Source of the DNA: Dipylidium caninum
Lineage: Eukaryota; Platyhelminthes; Cestoda; Cyclophyllidea; Dipylidiidae
DNA length: 64,000 nucleotides
NCBI GenBank assembly: GCA_017562135.1
Contig: QEYB01001410.1
Coordinates: 50,934-114,933, forward strand
Direction of reading: 5' to 3'
Below the pieces are notes generated by a model. The model made no database searches and was not told where the DNA came from. It saw nothing but the letters and a program-made list of their open reading frames with translations. The position numbers were made by a program, and so were the translations under genes. The first letter of the stretch is position 1, and each line of letters starts with the position of its first letter. Shown here in pieces: positions 47,192-58,770 of the stretch.

Positions 47192-48060
47192 CGAAATGGA
47201 ACAAAGCTAGTCCATTTCATTCCGCTTTCCTCCACTTTATGGCCAGTTAGGTCATCTAAGTTGGACGATTTCCTACTCTTCCTCGCCAATGCAATCTCCA
47301 CCGCGCAGAAGTCCTCACATTCATTCGCTTTGTCATCTTACTCAATGAAGATGGGGGATTTGCAACGACGGAATCAAATTGGTTCCGCTTCCTTCGGGCG
47401 ACAATTTATCGTTCACGGGTCTACAATGAAACTGAAAAAGAAATTCGTCTATGGACCGGTGGCCGAGCAGCTACTTAAAATAGCAGCTCATCGGAGTGGG
47501 TCGTTTGCTATCCGATCAACCGCCGCTTCGTTGAGTCCAACGCTACTCGTGCTTTTCTCAGAGGACATCGGGAAAACGCCTAACTTCTGCCACAAAACAC
47601 GGCAAACCTGCATCAAGGTGCGTATGTATATGTCTACCTCTAGTGGTAAAAAAGCGATGGTTTTATTTTTGGAGAAGAATCTAATTACCGATATTACCGG
47701 ATTAGCGAATACTACTTCAATGAGCATCAGTAGCATGGTCAAGGGCACAGAGTGCTAAAGAAAAAATTCAATCCACTTTTCAATATGGCTGCTTCCAATG
47801 CCATGTTTGAAGGTGTCCACGAAACGAAGCGTCCCAGAGATACAACTCTTGACCTCTTAATGGAGAGAACTGCCTTAAAGATGGCAAAGACCTTCTGCCC
47901 TATTAAAGTGTCGCCAAATCGCCTGTGCTCAATTTTGGCGCGTCTCGCCGACATTGTTGGGCAAGCCTTCTCTCCTCTTTCCCTCGACTGTAAAAGTAAA
48001 CGGTTTTCGGTAAGGTTGAAGGTTTACTACGCGGTGGAATTTCTCCACTTTTTTCGTTAT
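47192..48060 (+). CDS. Mirror of the possible chimeric gene
   Basis: Arm-2 counterpart of 9235-10046. Exon 1 has lost one base (ATGGAACAAAG, near 47196). The two open stretches are read as 47261-47758 and 47752-48084. Small indels change the frame in several places, so the middle of the predicted protein differs from arm 1 although the DNA is nearly identical. Only segments shared by both arms (FVYGPVAEQLLKIAA, FNPLFNMAASNAMFEGVHET, MAKTFCPIKVSPNRLCSILA) should be trusted. Confidence 0.33.
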
Positions 48061-50644
48061 TACATCTACTGTAGAGGAAGGTAGCTTTCTTAGCCCAATG
48101 ACGAGGTTTGAGACACCCAACCTTTTGAATGGTGCACCGATAGCTGAACGCTGACAACTGGCCCACGCGACCGGAGCTAATTTCAGACACAATGGCAAAT
48201 GTTTACAAGATATGGCAATCTGGTGAATAATCGATGGCATTATTCGTAGGAGTCTCATCTATAAACTGAAGACGTTCCGGTGCCGCGCGTTAGGAGTCTG
48301 GAGAGGACTTGAAATGTGGGAAACTGGTTAAATCAGCATCAGACAACACCTAGCGAAAAGTTCTCTCCTGTCGGACTCAATGCAAGACCACGGTGAGCGG
48401 AAAGTCGAGCGACCTCCGTCACGTCGACGATTTTCAGTTACACTCTGACCTGCGTCAGTAATGTTCAGCGATGCTTGGTGCATAAATGTCTTTAGCGGCT
48501 CGTTAGAATCTCATCTTCGGTTCTCAAAACGGCTGTGTTAAAGGCAACAAACCGCTAAGATGGCGAGAGACCAGGGCTTCAACTCAGCAAGCGTTACGGT
48601 TTGAAAGCGCTAAAGAACGAGTCCATGAAACTGCGTAGAGGAGAATTTTGGCCATGAAGCGATGGTAAAACTCCTAAGAACACGGTACGACTCATGGGTG
48701 TCCTTGTGAAGCAGAACATTATCAATGACGATATCACCTAGCGGCCGAAAGTGCGAGACGAAACACAACGGACAGTAAGCACAAGAAGGAAAGCCTGATA
48801 TAGTAGTGAGCGAGAAATTCACTCCATAGACAAATTTCAAATGAGAACATTGGCGCAAGAATGGTTGAAGTGAATCAGTAGTGCATGTCCTACAATGTAA
48901 GGCGAAAAGCAGCAGAAGGATTAACACTTTGCCTTATGCTCCAGACGGCTTCTCTTCGTATTCCAGCCGTTGCTACTGGCTGTTGAATCAATTCTGGCTT
49001 CTAACGGGCGTCATAATGATTCACTCGCATTCACCTGTGGCATCAACGTCTAATTCACAGGCATCGACGTTTAATCGCAGAAAGATCTTCCTATTCCTTC
49101 TCAGGTCCACAAGCACCTGCGCTGTTCATGATGCATCAACTCAGGCTCTGCCCAGTTGAAGACCATCTAGCCCCTGAGTTCTGGAAAATTTGAAGAGATG
49201 AAAGTCTGAGCATAGCACTTGCAGCAGGTACAGCCACTCTACCCGCATTCCGGTCAGTTATGACCCCTTAGTCCACCCCTTAGTGGTGGCAATCACCACC
49301 CATTCGCGCGCAATATATGGGAGAAAATACGAACGGATGTTTTTCAACAAAAATTAATAGTTTACTTTCAGCGTTTATTACATAGCGATTCCGAACGGGA
49401 AGGGAGATTGGAGAAAAACTGTGCTCGTCTCCTGATTATCACAAACGAAACAGTGTAATAGCAAAGTGAATAAAATCGAGCCAATAATTCGTCCCAAGTG
49501 GCTTCAGGCTTCTCCACGGTCAGCTAGTGAATCACCTTGGACAGGATTGTTGGGATTTCCAACTTTCCTCCACTGAATCTTGTATTACTTCATGCTCAAT
49601 TGCGTGAAATCAACCTGCCTCCTTCACCATAAATTTCATGTGACATCCCAAGCACCATCAACAGTTACTCAGCTCGCCTGACAGTGTGGATCAGCGGAGT
49701 TTTTTCTGCAGCACTGGCCAAGTTACGACCTCCCCCAAACTGCCAGTGTATCTATTCGCCTTCCACTCTTCAAAATTGCTGCACTTCCTGGTCTGTTCCC
49801 TAAACAGCAAAGACAAACATTTTCTTTCCACCGCCTTCCTCCGGCTTTAATTGATGCCTTTTTTCCCACCAAACCAACTCTCCAATTTGCATTCTCCTTT
49901 CAAACCAACTCATCCTGCTTCATGATCCCACCTTCCCTCTCTAAAAATTGCTGTTTACATTTTATCTGCTATCCTCCTCAATTTTCCTACTCTCAACTCT
50001 TTATGGAGGAGGAGGAACCTTGCTTGCTTGCAGGGATGAGGTGCGGATCCTGCGACGAAGGATGCTAGGCACTATGAATCCAACATTTCTGCTCACAGAA
50101 ATTGAAATAAATTTTGTGTGGGAGGTAATGCTTTCATGTATGGCTGTCTGCATGCTACCCCATGCTCTTGGCTTATGACTAGTGGCTGAGCCTTCTGCTC
50201 CCGTTCTACACTCTTCCTCAGGCTCACTTCTGGCCTACGACCGTAGACCTTCAGAGCATCCTCAGACTGCTAAGGGTTGCTTCCTTCTTCATCTCGCCTA
50301 TTTTCTTTTTGCGCCGATGGAGTTCCTATCTCTAAGTCTTGTCTCTTGGGGTCCGAAAAACAGTATCAGCTTAAACTCCTTCCTGTTTTTGAACAGAAGC
50401 AGAAAATGAGATAAGGGTTCATTGCCAGCAAGAGCCTAGCACAACTCACATCCGGCATTCCATCCCGCACACATCCACCTTCCCCGACGCGCTGGCGTCA
50501 GTGACACAACGATGCCAAGACTGAGATCTAGAGCCTCTTAGACACCCACACTCTCAGAATGAACCTCAACCACTTCGCGATAAGCACTGCGACCCAATAC
50601 CGCTCAGATACATCGAAAGTTCACAGTTTTAATGAAATTACTCA

Positions 50645-50842
50645 AAGGCAACAGATGCACAACTAATGGGACTGCCCAATACCCGACGTTTCACAGAGTA
50701 GCTCTCTCGATCCTCCGCTTAAACATTTCTTGGCAAATTCATTAGGCGACTCTTTTGTGGCCATCAATGTCCATTGTTCTCAAGTACCACAATGACCACT
50801 TCATTTGCAGCGCAAAGGTGGACACTCACACATGATTGCCTC
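50645..50842 (-). pseudogene. Mirror of the C-terminal fragment
   Basis: Arm-2 counterpart of 6397-6640, with small indels. The antisense of the conserved ATGAAGTGG segment is visible at about 50796-50804. Confidence 0.58.
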
Positions 50843-53499
50843 TGTTGAAGATATAAAGGGCTTATAGTTGTTGAAACAGGGCAGACTCTTCCCTGACTCT
50901 GTCTCTTAAGGCACGTAACCCACATGTCTTGATAGACGGGATGTGGTTGAAGCGCTCTGTCGGCAGAAACGTAGAAATAGTCCAGAGCATGAAGGAGGTG
51001 ACAACTAGTAGATTGAGCATCTTCTGAGCTGAGGCAAGTGGGTCAGAGTAGGCAGCTCCTCATGGAAACTGGTTATGGTCCAAATAAAATGTCGTATAAA
51101 TGGAACAGTGCCTTTCGGGTTTTGTGGAAACTCCCATGATGCAGTTAATACAAGTGGAGCTGAACTCTGATTCGAGTTAATCTCGTAAGTGACAGATGTT
51201 GGTGCGTCCTTTTCACTTTGAGTCCGGATTTGAACAAAGACTCGAAATAAAAATGAAATGTAACCGGAGGAAAATCCGGGACATCGGCAAACAGAATATC
51301 CTTAAGATTTATGAAGTAAAGAAGTTGGGCGGAGAGGAGGATCTCTTGTGAGCTTGTGGATGGACGAGGATAGAAGAAATGTTTTAAGCGGGAGAGAAGG
51401 CTGCGCCGCTAGACAGAAGTTGGTCTTTATTTTGACATTTCTGTTAATTCCTGGCAACCTGTTGATTTGTCGTTGGTCAAAATTTTTCAGCGGCTTCTTA
51501 CAAGTATTTGCTACTGTCCAACTGGCAGCAGTGCGGGATGTCAACTGAGATTGTTCTGCGAAATTAGTTGCGCGACGAGGAGCGGTTAACAAAAATTCTC
51601 CCCAAAGTGAGGGCGTAAATGCCTTTTCGACTGTGCTGAATTCGTATGCCTGGCAACAGCTCGCCCCATTCAGAATACTTTTGACATGCCAATGCAAGGT
51701 GAGCTCTCCAGACAGACAACCGCTTAGTGTGGGGTACGCCTGCACCCAGCGAGGAAGCTGCAACCGTCATCCTCTGAGGAGCCCCGAGAGCGGAGGGTTT
51801 GAGTTTAACCGTTCTCTACCATACATCCACAACTCCGATTAGTTCTTCGGCTCCTCAGAACAAAAGCCACCTTCCCGGCATACGCACGAAGCTGAGACCC
51901 ATTTCCGTGCAGATTACAGCCTTATGGAGACTACTCGACGTCGCCACGTTGCTACACTTCAAAGCGGACATGGGAGTAGAAGGATTGTAGAAACATACTA
52001 AGGGGTCGCACAGAGCACGGTCCAACTCGAAAGCCTCACCCAGTAATCTCATTCGGTTGAATTTTAGGGTTCTGGTGGCTACCACTTTGGTGGGAAAAGT
52101 GCTGTGGCTAGTGATTAGAACTTTGCACTAATGCGCACCGGAGACGGTCTCGAAGAATTGTAATCGACAAATTGGGAGACTGATAAGGTGGCGAGGAGTG
52201 TGGAAAGGAAGTTGAATACACATTCTCTAGCTTAGCCTCGTTTTTGAATTTTTGGATGGGACAGAGGAGACACGACGGTTTAAATTGAACGAAAGCGCAA
52301 TGCAGGGAATTCGCTAAGACGGTTGTGAAATCATGGCGAACAATGGGAAAACAGTTCTCAACAGGGCTGTGCCGGTTAGAGACGGTGGCAGCATTGCACA
52401 CAGTCTGAGGGAAAGATGCTAGCCGAGTATAGACCCGCGTGCATGCTCGCTAGTGTACCTAGGTCATTTGGGACACCCACTTCAGCATTCCGCAACACTT
52501 GCGGGTCAAATTATGCTGAGGAGGAGAGGAACCTAGACGGCAATGCAAGCGATGGGAAGGTAAGGCTGTGCGGAAGAGAAAAGATGTTGACTCGTGGTGT
52601 CGAACGTATCTAGCTAGGCGTTAGTCCTCCAGCATGGCTAAAGGTAAGGTGTGGTGGAATCGAAACTCTGACGATAATTCAACTCCCTCATTCTCCTATT
52701 GGACAATGTCGCAGCTCAATTTCACCACACCTCGTCAGCGCATGGTGGATTTGATTGGTGTGCACACAAAATGTGCCTTTTGAGTAAACAACTGAAACCT
52801 CATCTGAATTCCATTTCCGTTCTGCGCTGAAGCCTTCATCTCTCTCCACCTCCCCTTCTGTTGTGTAGCGGGCGAGAATAGTTGTCTGAGTTAGAAGCTC
52901 CATCGAAGACAGGAGGCCTTCGAAGTGATTATCATGTCCGATAGGCAGATTGCGAAGTCATAGCTCACTACCTCAAGATAGAGCGACGTATGAAAAGAGT
53001 GCATCTAAGCATGTGATGCGACTAAATGTAACAAGGGGAACTGCTGAATATCAATGGCAGGAGCACGAACCGAGTGAGATGTAGGAGTGTGGCTACGTTA
53101 ATGGTCTCTACGCAGAAAAAAGTGATGAAACGTTAATTAGTCGTTTTAAGGGTAACTTCGAAATCCTCAGTCGTAGACGTATTCAAGGAAGCCAAAAACA
53201 GCTGCACGGCTGAAATCGACTACTCACTTGCAAGTTCTTAATGCGAGTCTGTGCATTCAACAGACGACGTTCTTTGATGCTGTTGCGGACAATGGGAAGG
53301 CCTGCATCGATTGACCACTGGGCTGATCCCTACGACAGATCTGACCTCAATCGCCAACGACTCTCACCCGGCAGTGCGTGTAAATCAGGAGCACCATTTC
53401 TAGGCGTGAGGTTCGTCGTGACGAGTGGAGGACGGAATGTCGAGAGTGGCAGCTGGTGAAGCCCATTCTCGTTCTCATGTCATCAAGACGTACGTGATT

Positions 53500-53665
53500 G
53501 AAAACTAGCCCGAGCAAACAGTCCAATCCGAGGGCTATGAGGTCTAACACAAGTAGACGGGAATCCACTCATCTCCCACGCCAATGTCAAGTGGTAACGT
53601 AGGTGCGCAAGTCAGTGCGAGTAGAGCACCCCACTTCCCACCTCGGCATTGACACGCAGGAAAGG
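53500..53665 (-). pseudogene. Mirror of the F-box exon fragment
   Basis: Arm-2 counterpart of 3590-3755, with extra single-base insertions (for example a fourth C in the run at 53629-53632). It has no independent information beyond the arm duplication. Confidence 0.55.
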
Positions 53666-53929
53666 CAAAGTGGCAAATCATATATACTGGGATACGGAGA
53701 GCATGCGGAAATCGCGGCCATCGCAGAAACAAGATACAAGAGATAGAACTCATAGCGACTACTCCATGTAAGAGAGAGGTGGAACTGAAGTCAGCAACTA
53801 AGGCAATTCTCTGCTCTTCACGACTTAGCAGGAAAGACAGAGCTCCAGCCTCATTATAAATCACAGGCCTCCGCTCTTCCCTCGTGTAGCCACTCTTTGC
53901 TGAGTGTATTTTCACGACAACTTAAAACA

Positions 53930-55175
53930 AGTAGCTGACGTGAAATCAATGACAAGTCGATTCATTCCATGTTTCCTCGATTGATTTGACCGAGTTAGGT
54001 CATGATGTTAGCGACTTCTGCTTTGGCGGTCTATTTTACGGAGCCGGATGTGCGACCGATGTCCCCAAACTCCCACAGAGCGCAATATGGTGATCGTGCA
54101 AGTACTCAGCATGGACGAGACACTAAACTGCTCGCAAGAGACACTAAACGCTTGGCCAAGAGGGGAAAATGCTGCTCTGCTTGAGGTCTTCGCACTCCTG
54201 CGTCGCCACGTGGTGTTGGATAGGTGAGCAGAACCCGCGCAACCCGTGTTCCACGCAGAGTCCCCACTTTCCGCACCATTTTCGACGAGATCATTAAATG
54301 TCCATTTTGAAGAGGCCAAGTTGAAAATATGACTGTCGAGTGGGTAGAGTGGGCGCTGGGGGAGGTTGGACAGCTGCTCAATCAATTAAGTCGGGGACGC
54401 AGAAGGGTGGGCCACGTTAGGTGGGCCGGAGCGGCTGGACATGCCACTCAGGTTCTTCCGCCTCCAACTTTGGCCACAATCGCTGCGACGGGTGGCCCAC
54501 AAGGGGGGCAGCCGCTTGACTTTGATCCACCTCAGCGTGCTTCTCTCATAATCTACCTCAACTACGTGGTCGACATTACTTTCGAGTATCGCGTGAAGAC
54601 ATTCATGATTCACTCATTTTTAGGTCCTCAACGTAGTTCCCTGAAGGAGTAATATGGGCTTGCCTGTGGGTGCGGCTGTTGAAAGCGATTAATCCGGCGG
54701 GCCGTCAACTGGCGCTGTGGTAGATGCGCAACAATCGTGACGGCGGTCACAGAAGGTCCTTAGCTTACAGAAAAAATTATTCGCTTCGATAAAACTTTCC
54801 AACAACGGTTTGATTGGGGGTAGATAAAGGAAGTCTTAACCTACACAAGCTGCTTCTTCACGTCGTGCAGCTTTCATTGACGGGCTTGCACCGTCTCACG
54901 ACTAAAGAATGAGGCAGAGTTGACGGGCTATGTGCGAAATTCTATTGCCTCTCTGTCGTGACGGTACAAATGCAGGACCCCCACGGACACACGTGATGAA
55001 ATACTCCTTGTCTTACTTTTGAGGGAAGTTTTTAAAGTGGATGACACATCAGACTGTCGCAATCAGCTGTCGATCTAGTGATTAAGTGGCGATGAGGAGT
55101 TTAGATGGATTAGCGAGAAGTGGTTCATGCGGACAATGTCAGAGGCTACACAGTCAACAACAGGCATTGAGCAAC
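53930..55175 (+). pseudogene. Copy A', mirror of the F-box pseudogene A
   Basis: This is the arm-2 counterpart of 2277-3300, in the opposite orientation. The exon 1 remnant is at about 53935-53962, the F-box part at 54040-54300, and the C-terminal part at 54830-55175, ending in the family's CAACAACAGG segment. It carries all the lesions of copy A plus many extra one-base indels, including in the duplicated ETLNACQ repeat near 54118-54166. No long frame survives. The extra indels may be sequencing errors rather than real mutations. Confidence 0.68.
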
Positions 55176-57669
55176 TTCTAAATTGAAAGTGCAACAACTT
55201 TTTTAAAACTAGAGACTTTCTGATCTATTCTAGACGGCTTACCGTCCGAAATGTCTTATTGGCGAAGCAGCCGAGGCTCTTTAGACGTGTGTGTTCATAG
55301 TGGAGGTTGGCGATAGTCGGCGTCTGAATTTGACATCTTTTTCTACGAACATCCAGCGGCGCGTGGCACCACTGAATTGTCACGGACTGTTCCACGAGAC
55401 TGGAGTGTGATTTGCAATGGTCCGGGTTGCACTTGATGTGCCACGACACGTTGAAGATGCTTGCTTCATGATCACAAAATACCTCTTTCTGCTAGTAATG
55501 GAACGCTAAGGGGCCTAGTGCGGGAAGAAAGAACGGTGTGAAACGACCTCTTGCACCTCTGTCAACAATCTCTGTGCTAAATAACGGCGGAAATTGAACG
55601 ACATTTATAGATTCTTTTGAATCTAAAAATTTGTGACAGACCAAGGCAACGAGGGCTGTCCAAGTGTTCCGTGACACTAGACACCAACACTATTGGCCAT
55701 TATCCGGAACAATGAGGAAGGATGCCGACCTTGTCCTCATGAAGCAAAAGTCTGCAATCTGTCAATTAAATGTGCACTAGATGCCACGGTCATCTTGAAC
55801 ACGACCAAGCTCTCCATCGGCGGTGAAACGGAATTAACCACTGACGCGAATCCTGACTTGACCTAAACTGCCAGCTTAATCTGGCTGCGGAGGGTGGCTG
55901 TTAGAGCTCGCTTAGGGCTGCTGTGGCAGAGGCGCTGAGACATACAAGTCTTCACCCGCAAAGACCATGACGAGGTTTTTTTGCATCGATTGTTGGTGGC
56001 TGTTCATTTCGCTCAGGTCCATCGCTAATTGGTGAAGCGGCGACGGACCACCTCAGTCTTCCACACAAGCGATGCAGTGACGTGCTAGGAGGATCTGCAG
56101 TGGGATCACATTCCCTCCCGGTTTTTGTTACTAATGAGTCATATTTTCCTATTCAAATGGTAAGACTGTCATCTCTTGTCAGAGATAAACGGGAGTGAGT
56201 CGAGTCGGCCGACATATTTATCTAGGATATTTCGTGGCTCAACAGGACGGAGACTCGTTGTCGATAACGCGTTACATGTATAATCGGACAAACTTGAGGA
56301 GTCTCTAACATGCCGAGGCCTTTGTCATGGCGCAACGCCGTGAGCCTTCGTTTCTACAAGCTGCCAGTCCGCAACTTCTGATTATGGAAAGGTTCCTACG
56401 GTCATCAGTAGGAAATTTGATTCAGCAGGCAAATCAACAGTGAACGTGGACGTCCAGGTGGGACTGGCGAAACACCATACGCAGCTGAATTGAATTTTGG
56501 GTTTGTCTTTGCGAGAGAGCGTAATAAATGCAAAAATGTTTGAGCAGAGACGAGAGAAGAGGAGGGGATTGTCAGGGGGGGCAAAGTTGGAGGAACAAAC
56601 ACTAGCCACATTCAACCGGTCAAAGGCCAAAGGTGATCTTTGCAACAGGAATTCCCTCAGTCTCGGTAAATTGCGATGCTCGTCAGCAAGAAGCAGCACC
56701 GACCACAGTAGATTGTCACTTTTGAAAGCAGTGGATTTTATTGTAGCCGTTCTCTATCGCCACCACAGTTTCAAAAAAGTTCTCGACTCCACAGACTGAA
56801 AGCCAAATTCTCTGCATACCCATGAAGCAAGAGACCAATTTCCGGCTATAAGTCTCATTTTTGGCAGCTTTGAATCTTGTGAAGAATTGTCTCACGCCCA
56901 CGTTACTTCAATTCAAGCGAACACAAAAGTAGGAGGTTTTGTTTATAAACATACCCGAGAGTTGCACTCGAGGCATTTTCGAGAGCCTCACGGATTCATC
57001 CTCAATCAGTGCAATTTCTACTCCACTAGAGACATCGACTCTATCAATATCTGCTGTGGGTAAGTAACGAAGTTGAGAGGGGCAAAAATTGCAAATGAGT
57101 GCTGGTTTCCAGTAAGGAAATCACTCACAGGAACTCGAACGATCGCTAAGCAGATGGACGGAGCCTTCCCGATGTCGAATCTATCGAGGTTCCTTTCGAT
57201 TTCTCAATTTAAAGGGCAACTTTCACTATGAGTAGTGTCGATGGGAAGCGAGTGTGGCATTTCGCCCTATTGCACAGTGATCGCTGTTTGAAAGACGCAG
57301 AAGGCAGAAGTAAGTTCTGCTAGGAAGAGGCGTCCGATGTTGTCATAGTCACTTACACTATTCGTCACCTGCTACAGTGATGACTGTCGCTTGCCACCGC
57401 ATGAGCTGAAACGAGACGAAACCAAGGCGCGCAGTATGGGTTGAATGTTTGTTCAAGGCCCCACCTGCTGACACCCACGGCTCTTCTGCCGTTCCAAGTC
57501 TCATCCCACGATGTCACGGTCTGCAGCTCTAGTGGGCCCCTTCCCCCTGAGAACAAACTTCACAACATTTTAATCACTCACGCTGAATCATTTAAACGCA
57601 AGATAAGTCGTATTTTTTAAACGGCTGCGAAAATTATTTCACCAGAATGGAAAACTCAGGTAAAAGGGG

Positions 57670-58770
57670 TTAATCAATGTGCGTAGCGTCTCGATCCTCG
57701 CGAATTACGTCTCGGCAAAATCCATTCAACAACTCGGCGTTATTGTGATGGCCAACAGCATTTCTCCGTCAGTACCTACATTCGCTACTCGTTGGTAGGC
57801 AATCAACAGCGGACAGCATCCTCCACAAGTTTCCTGGATTCAAGTTGGAGGAATTTCCAAGGCACACCAGGCTCAGCCCCTACATTACTAGGCTCTGGGT
57901 ATTCCTTACAAGACGACCGACAGGACAAAAGTTTGTTCGGGCGAAAGAATGTCGCAAGACACTGCACAAAGCCTGCCTTCTATTTCAGCCGCTTGATGTC
58001 TAAATTCATAAAAGCCTCAATCGATTAGTAGAGGATCGCAGTCCATGTGTTATTAGCACTTCCTTTTCACTCCTAATGCTCTCACGGTAGGTTTTTTACT
58101 GCAGAGTTAATTTCTTGTTTTGCACGTTGAATCAACTTGAAGTAGCCTTTGAGTAAAAGCAGAGGTGGAAGCGCATTCACGAACAGCCGTGTTGGCACGG
58201 CCGAGTCCATGAATTTCAAGTCAACTGCTCCTGAGGGTAAGTGATTGGTCTCTCAGGTTAGGTGGCTCCTTGCGGTAATTGCGGTTCCAATGATATTGAG
58301 GGTATCTCTCGAGTATTGGCCTCTTTGGGTGTAGGCGAGGCTGTGATATGAGGAAAAGGCATTTGACAATCTCGAAAGTGCCAGTAAGGGCGCTGTGACT
58401 GCCCGATGCGCAGTTTTCAACTTCCGTCTTTCAAAGTGTCATTTCAATGTTTCGTCGCAAATGGCACGAATGAGCTTTGACTTGGCAACAGGTGCCACGT
58501 GATGATCAGGAGGCGGTAGACGCCTGTGAGAGAGCCACAACCCGCTTCTATTCACTCTGGGCGATTGCAAGCAGGCGTTTAAGGGTCCTTCCATAACTGA
58601 GGTATTGCAGATCCCAGCATAATGCATTCCGTGGGAGGTTTGAGACATTAGCCGTGTAACTCGCCCTGGTTCTGTCCTATAAGCACTGCGCATAAGTAGG
58701 GATTCGTCTAACAGGGACGATTTAACTGGGAATCATCAGACGGAACCTGGGGATGATTCGACCTCCTGGG
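57670..58770 (-). pseudogene. F-box/ARF-like pseudogene, copy H
   Basis: On the minus strand, the F-box segment at 58440-58690 is recognisable only in pieces of different frames (a TANVSNLP-like start, NACLQSP, IRAICDETLK). The C-terminal part is at 58030-57690, with antisense of the FKW, REV and RRI codons near 57690-57730. Indels are dense, as in arm 2, so decay and sequencing error cannot be separated. It lies just outside the arm-1 mirror, so its partner, if any, is upstream of the window. Confidence 0.5.

Larger units (their letters stand above)
45450..57500. repeat. Arm 2 of the inverted duplication
   Basis: Reverse-complement mate of 1-11787. It is about 250 bases longer than arm 1, the net result of many small insertions spread over the whole arm. 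The F-box pseudogene frame that is open for 136 codons in arm 1 (2811-3221) is broken into pieces here. That pattern is typical of uncorrected long-read sequence, but a diverged second copy cannot be excluded. The base that pairs with position 1 is near 57500. The mate of what follows lies outside the window. Confidence 0.92.
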
